Below, piece by piece: positions 45,392-54,180 of a DNA stretch of 64,000 nucleotides (position 1 is the first letter of the stretch; every line of letters starts with the position of its first letter). The stretch comes from CAVPMW01 sp963706515 (GTDB taxonomy: Bacteria; Chloroflexota; Anaerolineae; Anaerolineales; UBA4823): positions 90,254 to 154,253 of the forward strand of contig CAVPMW010000011.1 in assembly GCA_963706515.1 (NCBI GenBank), in the 5' to 3' direction. Position numbers and translations under genes: made by a program. Below the pieces are notes generated by a model. The model ran no database searches. It was not told where the DNA came from and worked only from the letters and a program-made list of their open reading frames with translations.

Positions 45392-46341
45392 ATGCCTGGT
45401 GAGAATCGGAAAAATTCTGGATGCGACGTCCTGATAACGGGCAGGTACTTCTGTGATGTGATCATCACGGGATTAGAAGAGGTGCCGCGACTGGGCTACG
45501 AGGTGTGGGGAAGAGCACTGCAAAATACTTCCGGGCGCAGCGGTCATCCCGGCTGTTGCGCTGCACCGGTTGGGGCTGCGTGAAGCATGGCCTTGCTATT
45601 TCGGTAACGATGTATTCAGCCAGTACGTGCGCGATCAGGCACGGCAGGAGGGTCTGAACGAGGATTGGTTTGTAGATATCGATCAACCATCCCTCGGGAT
45701 TACGATTTCATTCTCCTTCAACAGCGATCGTGCTTTTGTCAGCTATGCAGATGAAGCGCCGGAACCAAACTACCCTGAGCTAATCCACCAGCTTCGCCCG
45801 CGCTGGATTATGTTAATGCACCTCTGGAAAAGAAAAGAAGTTTGACGAGATCGTTAACGCTGCACGCGAGTCCCCTCCGACTGCGATATTTCTGGAATGC
45901 CAATCCCACGACGAAAGCCTGGATGATCCGGAAATTAGATCGGTTTTACAGCAAGTGGATGTGTTTTCCCCAAACTTAGAAGAAGCCCTGAAGCTTACGG
46001 GCGCTGCGGACGTCTACGCAGCCTTGGAACAATTAGCAGCCTTAACTCCGTTGGTCGTCATCAAATTAGGAGAAGAGGGTGCAATCGCTCGACAAGGAGA
46101 TACCCTTGTGAAAGTCCCAGGAATAAAGGTAAATGCAGTGGAAACGACAGGCGCGGGAGATAACTTTGACTGTGGTTTTATATACGCTCAAATCCATGGC
46201 TATTCGCTTAAGGACAGCCTTCGTTGTGGAAATATCTGCGGTGGATTATCAACGGAAGCATACGGGGGAATCACTGCAGCCCCTCAAAAGGAGATCGTGG
46301 AGAAATGGATCGAGGAGTATCAGAAGTCTTCAACCATGTAG
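45392..46341 (+). CDS. PfkB-family carbohydrate kinase (frameshifted)
   Basis: Three frames make one ribokinase-fold protein. MPGENRKNSGCDVLITGRYF and ITGLEEVPRLGYEVWGRAL give the N-terminal strand and lid; AVIPAVALHRLGLREAWPCY with VDIDQPSLGITISFSFNSDR gives the middle; and the last frame has VDVFSPNLEEALKLTGAADV, LVVIKLGEEGAIARQG and the catalytic signature ETTGAGDNFDCGFIYAQIHG. GAGD with its catalytic Asp is intact, though the next residue is Asn rather than the usual Ala or Ser. It probably phosphorylates the monosaccharide released by the neighbouring hydrolases. Breaks near 45530 and 45840. Confidence 0.83.
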
Positions 46342-48264
46342 TATTACACCCTGCGGGTGTGCCCCTCGCACCGCAGGACATAATTATTGATGGCTTCTGG
46401 GGACAGCTGCTTAGAAAAAGCTGCGAAAACTGGGCGCTTAAAGTAAGAGACGATCTATTATTGAGTGGTTTTCGCCGAAAACCCGGAATCCAGGCGTATA
46501 TCGGGGAACACATCGGAAAATTTCTCCTGAGCGCTATTCCCACCAGCATCTTTTTAGATTCGCTAGCGCTTAAAGGCAAGGTTAAATATCTGGTGGAAAA
46601 TCTGGTTGCTCTCCAGGAGCCGGATGGCTATCTAGGTACATATCTACCGGATAAGCGCTGGTACGGCGTAAAGGACGATATAGGTCACGGCGGACCTATT
46701 GACCTGAATGGTGATGAATGGGGTGGCGCTGATGTCTTCGATGTGTGGGTACATAAATACTGTATCCTGGCGCTGCTGACTTATTACCAATACTATGATT
46801 GGGAACCAGCCTTGATATCCGCGATCAAAGCCGCCGACCTGATTATTCAGGTCTTCGGACCAGGGGGGCGGAATATTAACCATAGCGATTTCCCTGCTGG
46901 ATTGGGCAGCGGTTCCTTCATGGAGCCGCTCATGCTTCTCTACCAGATTACCGGATTCGAGCGCTATCTTGATTTTGCACACCATATACTCAATGCCTGG
47001 GAGGATCCCGATGGCCCGCGGCTGTTAACCGTCCTGAATAAATCGGAAGATATTGTCTCCATCGGAGATGGTAAAGCTTATGAAATGATGAGCTGCTTTG
47101 TTGGTCTCGTCGAGTATGCCCGGGCAACCGGCGATAAGAGTATGCTGCAGCTGGTTATCGGAGCCCGCGACCAGATCGCTGATTCGCACCGCTATGTTAC
47201 TGGCGGTATGAGCAACCTGGAATACTTCTGGCGTTCCGGCTTGTTTCCAGAATGGACCAACATAGAAACCTGTGTAACCTTCACCTGGATTCAACTCAAT
47301 TTACGACTGTATGAATTGACCGGCGATTTTCGCTCTCTTGACCTGGCGGAGGAAGCAGCCTGGAATCAATTGCTGCCGGCACTCAGCCCTGCTGGGGACA
47401 CCTGGTCCTATTTTATGTCGTTGATGGGTCCAAAGCGTTTCTTCCGGAAGTGGCTGGCGGGCGTTAAAGGAGACGACGATCTAGTTCAGGGGGCTCCGGT
47501 TACCTGCTGCCATACAAACGGTCAACGTGGGCTCGCCCTGCTGCCCTTATATGCGTATACCATCAACGCTGATGAGACTTTGTCAGTAAATTTTTATGGC
47601 TCTTACCATGCCACCGTCAATTTGCCAGGCGTCGAACGTCTTCACGTAGAACAATTGACAGAATTTCCTGCCGGAGATGGTAACGACTCTTCAATTCACT
47701 CCTCAGACCGACCATCCCTACCAGGTTCGTTTCCGAGTACCGCCCTGGGCAGATGAGATGATGGTCAACCAAAACCGGGTGCAAAAGGATCAGAAAACAA
47801 TATCTATCAACCTAAAAGGTGAACAGACGGTGCAGATCCATTTCAGACTTTCTCCCAGAATCATCTTTTGCGGATTGGAAGGTCGGGGCAAATGCGCCGT
47901 CGGGTATGGTCCGCTCATCTTTGCCCTGGATACTCCTCCCAATAATATCAACCTGGATAGCGTTGCACTGGATTTGGGTCATGGAGATATACGCAGTAAA
48001 CTTGCACTTGATCACGAAAACGGTTGGCCTGTGATACGCGTTCCTGGTCGATACCTCCCTTCACTGGCGACATTTGAGCCAACAAATCAACCTATCGGTA
48101 CAGTCGACCTGATCCCGCTGTTATTTGCCGGGCTCAAAAATAATCCTGGACTGACGGAAACCCTTGATGGTGAAAGTATGCCTTTTTTCAATCAGGAGAA
48201 GATCCCGATTAAATATTTCCCTGAATACCGTGTACTGCTGCCATTTTTCTGGTCTCCATCATAA
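46305..48264 (+). CDS. GH127-type beta-L-arabinofuranosidase-like enzyme (frameshifted)
   Basis: ATG overlaps the end of the kinase gene by 37 bases, with GGAGATCGTGGAGAA upstream. The (alpha/alpha)6 barrel pattern of GH127/DUF1680 is clear: IDGFWGQLLRKSCENWALKV, NLVALQEPDGYLGTYLPDKR, VWVHKYCILALLTYYQYY, GDKSMLQLVIGARDQIAD. The zinc-thiolate site of the family is intact: Glu and Cys in WTNIETCVTFTWIQLNL and the Cys pair in PVTCCHTNGQRGL. A break near 47690 leads to the C-terminal beta domain (HPYQVRFRVPPWADEMMVNQ, FCGLEGRGKCAVGYGPLIFA). Members release L-arabinofuranose or related sugars, but specificity varies. Confidence 0.88.
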
Positions 48265-48290
48265 AGTCAACACGATGGAGGTATTCATCC

Positions 48291-49335
48291 TTGAGCAAAT
48301 TCTCGTTTATAAAAAGTAAATATATAAAAGGTTTCGAATGGTGTGGAGATCGTCTCCCTTACCCCGTGATTGAGGTTAAAGGTGACTCCTTCCCAATGAC
48401 CTGGGCTGACGACGGTGAAATTTACACTTCAGCAGGTGACCCTGGTTGGGGAGAAAGTCACTCCGGATTGGATGTCGAAAAGTTCAGCGGAGAACCCACG
48501 GATTATATAATATCCAAAGTCCACCCTATGAACGACTATCTGGGGTGGGGTGGAGAGGGACCAAAACCAACCGGGATGATCTGTGTCGATGGCATCCTAT
48601 ATCTGGCTGTCCAGGATTTGTTAGGGGCTCGTAAGCCTCCCTTCAGTTTACGCTCGCAGCACGGCAGCGACGCTACGATCATCTACTCTCCAAACAAGGG
48701 CATCTGGTCCTGGGTACCTTCACGTGTCAATATATCAGCCCCAATGTTTCCAGGTCACCACTTCGGTGGACCGGCGTTCATCAATTTCGGTCAAAACAAC
48801 GCTGCTGCACGCGATAGCTTTGTTTATGCGGTCTCATCTGATCAGTGGGACAATGGTAGCAACTTACGTCTGGGTCGCGTGCCGGTCGAACTCTATCGTT
48901 CGGCGTGAAGCCTGGGAATGGGTATGCGCTTTTACTCCCTCGGGCGAGCCAGCCTGGAATTTCGACTTGAATGAAGCTGTTCCCATACTCAGCCTGCACG
49001 GCTGGCTTGGCGCGCCGGAGATGGTGTATCTCGAAAGCATCCAGCGCTATTTGCTGTTTACATGGCATTTGCATAAGGATTTCTCACCAGATGACGGATC
49101 GGACCTGCTGATATTTGAAGCGCCCGAGCCCTGGGGTCCTTTTTCCCTCGTTTACTTTGAAGAATTTTGGGAGGGAAAAGTGTTCAATCCCTATTCTCCA
49201 CGTCTCCCCCTGAAGTGGATCAATCCAGATGGAATCTCTGGCTGGCTGCAATTTTCGGGAAATTGGGGACTTGCCGGACAGCAGGCAAATTTGTATCGAT
49301 CGAACGTGCGACCATTCCGGTTGATATTGCGCTAA
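48291..49335 (+). CDS. DUF4185-like beta-propeller glycosidase-type protein (frameshifted)
   Basis: Starts at TTG after GGAGGTATTCATCC. The sequence reads DSFPMTWADDGEIYTSAGDP, GEGPKPTGMICVDGILYLAV, GSDATIIYSPNKGIWSWVPS, HHFGGPAFINFGQNNAAARD and SFVYAVSSDQWDNGSNLRLG; after a break near 48890, GWLGAPEMVYLESIQRYLLF, SDLLIFEAPEPWGPFSLVYF and WLQFSGNW. Repeated short strands with W-D-D-G, DG-x-LY and late W-G-P are features of DUF4185-type five-bladed propellers, related in shape to GH32/43/68. No signal peptide is seen, so it acts in the cytoplasm. Catalytic function is unproven. Confidence 0.6.
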
Positions 49336-49393
49336 GATCATTCGTGAGAACAGCATGACGATCATTCCTTGCAGAGCAAAGTGGGTTGGGACG

Positions 49394-50476
49394 ATGACCG
49401 ACCGGGAGCGATTCCATCGGCAGATGCATTATCAGCCCGTGGATCGCTGTTTCAATATGGAATTTGGCTACTGGGATGAGAATTACAGGCTCTGGCCCAT
49501 GTTTGTAGATAATAATATTACGAATAATAAAGAAGCCGACCAATTCTTTAACTTCGATCGGATTGAAGGAATTTCGGGCAACGTCTGGCTATATCCGAGT
49601 TTTGCCAACACGGTTTTAGAGGAAAGAGAAACGACTAAGATCATAATGAACGAGGATGGAGTGGTCGCCGAAATACCCAAAGATGGGCACGATACAATCC
49701 CTCATTTCATAAAGCCGTCGGTAGTAACGCCCCACGATTGGGAGAAGGTCAAGGAGGAAAGATTCCGCCGGGACGATCCAGCGCGCGAGGTGGACATCGC
49801 CATGCTGAAACAGCTTCATCCTGATAACAGAGATTATCCGTTAGGCGTCGACTGCGGCTCCATGATCGGTAAAATCCGCGATATGCTGACCTTCCAAGGG
49901 CTGGCTTACGCCATTTACGATTACCCAGAGATGCTCGAAGACATGGTGGAGACTGCCTGTTTATTAGTAGAAGATTTTCTCGATCAATTGCTTCCCCATT
50001 TTGATTTCGATTTTGCTTCGGGGTGGGAGGACATTTGCTATAAGGCAGGTCCGATCGTTTCACCAAAGTTCTTCCGTAACATCGTTATGCCTCGCTATAA
50101 ACGAATAAATCAGAAATTGCTCGGAGCCGGTATTGATATTTGGTATACCGATTGTGACGGGGATGTCCGCCCGCTTCTTCCTGCAATGATGGAAGGAGGC
50201 ATCAACTGCCTGTTCCCTTTTGAAGTGAATGGTTGTGCTCACCCAGCCGAATTGTTGAGTAAATACGGCAGTGCACTAAGGATTATGGGAGGAGTGGATA
50301 AGCTCGAGTTAGGCAAGGGGCGCGAGGCAACTAAAGCTTACCTGGAAACACTGGATCCGCTCGTAGAGCGCGGCGGGTATATTCCATTCTGCGACCATCG
50401 TTGTCCACCTAACGTGGATCCCGATGATTACCTGTACTACCTGGATTTAAAAGAGGCAATGTTTGGATTGAAATAG
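49394..50476 (+). CDS. Uroporphyrinogen decarboxylase (URO-D) family protein, probable methyltransferase-type
   Basis: The start at MTDRERFHRQMHYQPVDRCF is chosen because the family begins (M-x-x-R-E-R-F/V). An earlier ATG would add 13 residues. The barrel is intact: FEFGYWDE-like NMEFGYWDENYR, GSMIGKIRDMLTFQGLAYAI, FDFASGWEDICYKAGPIVSP, ADIWYTDCDG-type IWYTDCDGDVRPLLPAMMEG, INCLFPFEVNGCAHPAELLS and LRIMGGVDKLELGKG. Heme-pathway URO-D residues are missing. The family includes Zn-dependent methylcorrinoid methyltransferases; here the HxC zinc motif is replaced by DCDG, with a second Cys 20 residues on. Last gene of unit B. Confidence 0.85.
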   Translation: MTDRERFHRQMHYQPVDRCFNMEFGYWDENYRLWPMFVDNNITNNKEADQFFNFDRIEGISGNVWLYPSFANTVLEERETTKIIMNEDGVVAEIPKDGHDTIPHFIKPSVVTPHDWEKVKEERFRRDDPAREVDIAMLKQLHPDNRDYPLGVDCGSMIGKIRDMLTFQGLAYAIYDYPEMLEDMVETACLLVEDFLDQLLPHFDFDFASGWEDICYKAGPIVSPKFFRNIVMPRYKRINQKLLGAGIDIWYTDCDGDVRPLLPAMMEGGINCLFPFEVNGCAHPAELLSKYGSALRIMGGVDKLELGKGREATKAYLETLDPLVERGGYIPFCDHRCPPNVDPDDYLYYLDLKEAMFGLK

Positions 50477-50614
50477 CCGCTGCTGTTGGTATTCCGGACC
50501 AAATCGAAGGGGCGCTGGCTTGACCGGACACAGTCGAGTGCGAGCAAAAGACCTGACCTACATATGTATCCGGTTATTCATCTCATCGGCGCCTTGCAAT
50601 CTGTACAACCGGAT

Positions 50615-50834
50615 CTATTCGGTGAGGGTGAAGTACTTGCCTGCCTCCTGATTGTAAAAGATCGCATCGTATGAGCGGGCTTCTGCGCAATCCCCGCACT
50701 GTATATCTCAGCATGTCCTTACGCACCACGACTCGTGAAAGAGATGGATTGGATTGCCCTTTGTGCAGCAGCGAGCAGGCCAGCATGCAGGCCTCACAAT
50801 CGCGGCATTCTTCGGAATTGACCTCGATTTTCAT
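50615..50834 (-). CDS. Short ferredoxin-like 4Fe-4S protein (frameshifted, possibly truncated)
   Basis: MKIEVNSEECRDCEACMLAC then SLLHKGQSNPSLSRVVV is the N-terminal half of the dicluster ferredoxins that serve aldehyde ferredoxin oxidoreductases (C-x2-C-x2-C-x3-C, then H..G...P..SR). After a break near 50690 the protein reads GDCAEARSYDAIFYNQEAGK and ends YFTLTE. A full family member is about twice as long with a second cluster, so this is a one-cluster form or a relic. ATG is 9 bases after the stop of the Gfo/Idh/MocA gene, so the two are cotranscribed. An electron-transfer role is inferred. Confidence 0.55.
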
Positions 50835-50845
50835 CTGGCGCGCCG

Positions 50846-51868
50846 TTAAAACAGGACGGTTTTCTTCTCGTACGCTGAATCGTAGCTTGCCCATACGAGG
50901 CGTACAGTTTTTAGATTGTCTTCGCCCGTTGTCTCAGCTTGCCCTTTTCCCTGTAGCGCCCGGAGCAGGTCCGCGTTGCAGGGTACGATCGAGGCATGGA
51001 CCACCTCATAGTTTGGATCAGCCCATGGATAGCGCGGCGGAGGAACCCGGCGAGAGAAGGTGCCATTCCTGGTCGTTACTCTCAGCCAGTAATTGTGAGA
51101 GAGCTCCAGAGAGCCCTTGTTACCTTCGATAAAAATCAGCGGCTGGGGAAAGGGGTCGATCTCCAGATAGTTTTCTGCGTAGGCCATTTTGACCAAAACC
51201 ACAACATCGTCCCCCATATTCAGCATTATCGTCGCTACATCCTCCCCTGCGATGTCGGTATGCACACGCTTGATCTGGCAATACAGGTTGTTTGCCTCAC
51301 CGAAGAGGAACCTCCCCAGGTCTAAAAGATGGCTGCCAAGGTCGGTGATGATGAAATGCTTGAGAGTTTTCAATAAAGGCTGATTGACAAATGTGGGGAA
51401 ACCAGAAATCAACTGGATCTGAGCGCGGAACGGAGCCCCGATTTCGCCTGTGTCCAGCGCTTGCTTTACTGCCCGCACCGGGGTTTGCCAACGAAAATTT
51501 TCGTGAATATATAAAGGTGTCCTGGCTTCCTCGCAAACGGCTACCATCTTTTCAGCCGATTCCAGATCGGGCGCCATTGGTTTTTGACAGATTACAGGGA
51601 TATTATATTTTGCCGCCAGATAAACTAAAGGAGCGTGGGCATCGATCTCAGTGATGATATCCATGAAATCGATCTTTTCATTTTTCAGCAGTTCTTCCGG
51701 ATCGCTGTAGACTTTAGGAACGTTGAACGTCGCGGCTACTTTTTCTGCTTTTGAGATCGTGCGGTTGTACAAAGCGACCAGATCAACGCCGCCGACCTCG
51801 TTCCAGGCGGCGATTTGGAAATACGACCAGAAACCGGTCCCGAATACGGCATAACGAAGGTTAGACAT
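50846..51868 (-). CDS. Gfo/Idh/MocA-family NAD(P)-dependent oxidoreductase
   Basis: The start MSNLRYAVFGTGFWSYFQIA is chosen over the longer frame, because GGAGTCAAG precedes it. Rossmann fold (YAVFGTGFWSYFQIAAWNEV), the family motif in IPVICQKPMAPDLESAEKMV (QKP in place of EKP), and the C-terminal DLGSHLLDLGRFLFGE with the Asp and His of the active site. 340 residues, intact. It is divergent from the 2-oxoacid dehydrogenase operon (unit C), with a palindromic operator between them, and probably acts on the same pathway. Confidence 0.92.
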   Translation of the reverse strand: MSNLRYAVFGTGFWSYFQIAAWNEVGGVDLVALYNRTISKAEKVAATFNVPKVYSDPEELLKNEKIDFMDIITEIDAHAPLVYLAAKYNIPVICQKPMAPDLESAEKMVAVCEEARTPLYIHENFRWQTPVRAVKQALDTGEIGAPFRAQIQLISGFPTFVNQPLLKTLKHFIITDLGSHLLDLGRFLFGEANNLYCQIKRVHTDIAGEDVATIMLNMGDDVVVLVKMAYAENYLEIDPFPQPLIFIEGNKGSLELSHNYWLRVTTRNGTFSRRVPPPRYPWADPNYEVVHASIVPCNADLLRALQGKGQAETTGEDNLKTVRLVWASYDSAYEKKTVLF

Positions 51869-51921
51869 CTTGACTCCGTTGATCATTGATCCGTTTAGAT
51901 GGCAAGCAGTGGCACAACCTA

Positions 51922-51968
51922 TTGACTTTAATAAAATTGGTGATATTATTGGCAGGAGGTAATACCTC
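51922..51968 (+). promoter_or_regulatory. Unit C promoter with FadR/GntR-type palindrome
   Basis: TTGACT (51922-51927), 16-base spacer, TATTAT (51944-51949), then the perfect 13-base palindrome GAGGTAATACCTC at 51956-51968, just where transcription should start. The core GGT-N3-ACC is the operator type of the FCD subgroup of GntR regulators (FadR, PdhR, LldR), two of which are encoded in this operon. The site lies in the divergent gap and could also affect the Gfo/Idh/MocA gene. Confidence 0.65.
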
Positions 51969-52107
51969 ATACAGCATTACCATCATATGTTATTATATCA
52001 ATAGTTTTGGCAATTAATCAAGATTGGCTATTGATCGGCATCTAACTCCTGGTTATCAACCCTCTTGATTCAATAAATATAGTCATCTTTACTCAGGAGA
52101 TGCGTTT

Positions 52108-53067
52108 ATGGAAATTCACCGTGACCATTTGCTGGAAATGTATCGCAGGATGGTACGTATTCGCGAGTTCGAACAAGCAGCCATTGATCTGTTCAAGCGC
52201 GGCCAGGTGAAAGGCACTGTCCATCCCTATATTGGACAGGAGGCATCTGGTGTCGGTGTTTGTATGGCTCTGCGTCAGGATGATTTGGTAGCCGGCACCC
52301 ACCGCAGCCATGGGCACAATATCGCCAAAGGGGCGAATACCAAGAAAATGATGGCCGAGATCTTGGGTAAGGAAACCGGCTATTGCAAAGGCCGCGGCGG
52401 CTCCATGCACATAGCGGCATTCGAGACGGGCAGCCTGGGAGCCCTGGCAGTGGTCGGATCAGGGATTCCGTTGGCAGTTGGCGCAGCCCTCGCATTTAAA
52501 ATGCGCGGTGAAGATCGTGTGGCGGTGCCGTTTACGGGGGAGGCGGGCAGCAACACGGGCAACTGGCACGAATCGCTCAACATGGCTTCTATCTGGGACC
52601 TCCCCGTCGTTTTTATCTTGGAAAACAATCAGTACGGCGTATCGACTTATTATCGGAATGTGGTCAAAGTCTCCGACCTCTCAGTCCGCGCTCAATCCTA
52701 TGGCATCCCAGGTGTCCGTGTGGATGGGTTCGATGTCGTTGCTGTCTACGAAGCTGCTGTCGTGGCAGTCGAACGGGCAAGGCAGGGGGAGGGGCCAACC
52801 TTGTTGCTTACCGAATCTTATCGCTTGGAAGGCCATTATGCGGGCGAGCCGGAAGTATATCGCTCGCGTTCAGAAGTGCAGGAATATTGGAAGAAGGATC
52901 CCATTCCACGCTTTCATCATTACCTTCTACAAGAGGATATAGCCTCGATAGGGGAATTAGAAAGCATCATTTCTGAAGTGAAGGAAGAAATTTCCGAAGC
53001 AGTTAAGTTTGCCCTGGAAAGCCCAGAGCCTGATCCTGCTTCCGCAATGGAGTATATCTACGCCTGA
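52108..53067 (+). CDS. Thiamine-dependent 2-oxoacid (pyruvate/acetoin-type) dehydrogenase E1 component, alpha subunit
   Basis: 319 residues, start at MEIHRDHLLEMYRRMVRIRE after GGAGATGCGTTT. The family pattern is clear: FEQAAIDLFKRGQVKGTVHP, YIGQEASGVGVCMALRQDD, TGYCKGRGGSMHIAAFETGS and LGALAVVGSGIPLAVGAALA. The ThDP/Mg motif reads FTGEAGSNTGNWHESLNMAS with LENNQYGVST: the usual GDG is GEA, a D-to-E change at a metal ligand, while the late Asn is kept. With E1 beta and E2 downstream it forms an acyl-CoA-producing complex on an unknown 2-oxo acid or acetoin-like substrate. Confidence 0.9.
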   Translation: MEIHRDHLLEMYRRMVRIREFEQAAIDLFKRGQVKGTVHPYIGQEASGVGVCMALRQDDLVAGTHRSHGHNIAKGANTKKMMAEILGKETGYCKGRGGSMHIAAFETGSLGALAVVGSGIPLAVGAALAFKMRGEDRVAVPFTGEAGSNTGNWHESLNMASIWDLPVVFILENNQYGVSTYYRNVVKVSDLSVRAQSYGIPGVRVDGFDVVAVYEAAVVAVERARQGEGPTLLLTESYRLEGHYAGEPEVYRSRSEVQEYWKKDPIPRFHHYLLQEDIASIGELESIISEVKEEISEAVKFALESPEPDPASAMEYIYA

Positions 53068-53087
53068 TAGGATAAGAGTAGGTAAAC

Positions 53088-54161
53088 ATGACTACAGCTG
53101 AAAGAGATACCGTTTCGCTTACTTCGACCAAACCTAGCATGTCTCCTGACTTAATCGTTCAGGTGCCAGTGGATGTACCTGTGAAGGAGATGACTTATCA
53201 AGAAGCCATCCGCGAGGCGCTGCGTGAAGAAATGCTTCGAGATGAGCGTGTATTTATCATGGGAGAGGATATAGCCAAACACGGCGGCGCATTTGGCGTT
53301 ACCCGAACCCTGTTCGACCAATTTGGACCTGAGCGAGTGCGCAATACACCGATCAGCGAAAATACGATTATCGGAGCAGGCACAGGAGCTGCGTTGGTCG
53401 GTATGCGTCCAGTCATGGAAATTATGTTCAGCGATTTTTCTGGCCTGGCGATGGACCAGATTTGCACCCAAGCGGCAAAATTGCGCTTTATGACTGGTGG
53501 ACAATGCAGCGTCCCCTGGGTATTACGCATGCCGACAGGAGGAGGGGCAGGTAAGAGCATCGCCGCCCAACACTCACAGAGTCTGGAGGTCTGGTATGCC
53601 CATATACCGGGACTTAAGGTTATCCTGCCCTCCACTCCCTACGATGCCAAGGGTTTGCTGAAAGCAGCTATTCGGGATGACAACCCCGTCATTTTCTTAG
53701 AGCATAAGTTCCTTTATTCCTTCCGGGGGCTTGTGCCGGAGGATGACTATATTTTGCCGCTGGGAAAGTGTGACATCAAACGAGCAGGCAGGGATGTCAC
53801 CGTGGTCGCTTCCGGATCGCTGGTATGGTATTCCATGGCGGCCGCAAAAGTCATGGCGGAGGAAGGCGTCAGTGTTGAGGTGGTCGATGTCCAAACGATT
53901 GCGCCTCTGGATGAAGATACGATTGGACGCTCAGCGCGCAAGACCGGAAGGGTAGTCTTAGCTGCAGAAGCCTGCCGCTCGTACGGTCCCACCGGGGAGT
54001 GGGGAATGGTGGCAATGGAACAAGCCTTCGATTACCTTCAATCGCCGATCATTCGGGTGACAGGTCGTCACTCTCCGATCCCGTTTGCTAACAGCATTGA
54101 AATGGGAGTCTGGCCGGAAGTTCAGGATGTTGTCCAGGCAGTGCGAAAAGTCATGGAATAA
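53088..54161 (+). CDS. 2-oxoacid dehydrogenase E1 component, beta subunit
   Basis: 357 residues. After a 34-residue extension not usual in the family (MTTAERDTVSLTSTKPSMSP), the transketolase-like pyrimidine-binding domain begins: MTYQEAIREALREEMLRDER, VFIMGEDIAKHGGAFGVTRT, ISENTIIGAGTGAALVGMRP. The C-terminal domain has DVTVVASGSLVWYSMAAAKV and VEVVDVQTIAPLDEDTIGRS. Catalytic His and the Glu of ISEN that activates the cofactor are present. Second gene of unit C, 20 bases after E1 alpha. Confidence 0.93.
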   Translation: MTTAERDTVSLTSTKPSMSPDLIVQVPVDVPVKEMTYQEAIREALREEMLRDERVFIMGEDIAKHGGAFGVTRTLFDQFGPERVRNTPISENTIIGAGTGAALVGMRPVMEIMFSDFSGLAMDQICTQAAKLRFMTGGQCSVPWVLRMPTGGGAGKSIAAQHSQSLEVWYAHIPGLKVILPSTPYDAKGLLKAAIRDDNPVIFLEHKFLYSFRGLVPEDDYILPLGKCDIKRAGRDVTVVASGSLVWYSMAAAKVMAEEGVSVEVVDVQTIAPLDEDTIGRSARKTGRVVLAAEACRSYGPTGEWGMVAMEQAFDYLQSPIIRVTGRHSPIPFANSIEMGVWPEVQDVVQAVRKVME

Positions 54162-54180
54162 GGACGGATCTGGAGGTCGA

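Noticed and set aside
50823..50850. GGCGCGCC between the ferredoxin and oxidoreductase genes as a regulatory palindrome
   Set aside because: Eight bases of G and C are too short and lie in a 9-base intercistronic gap; probably chance.
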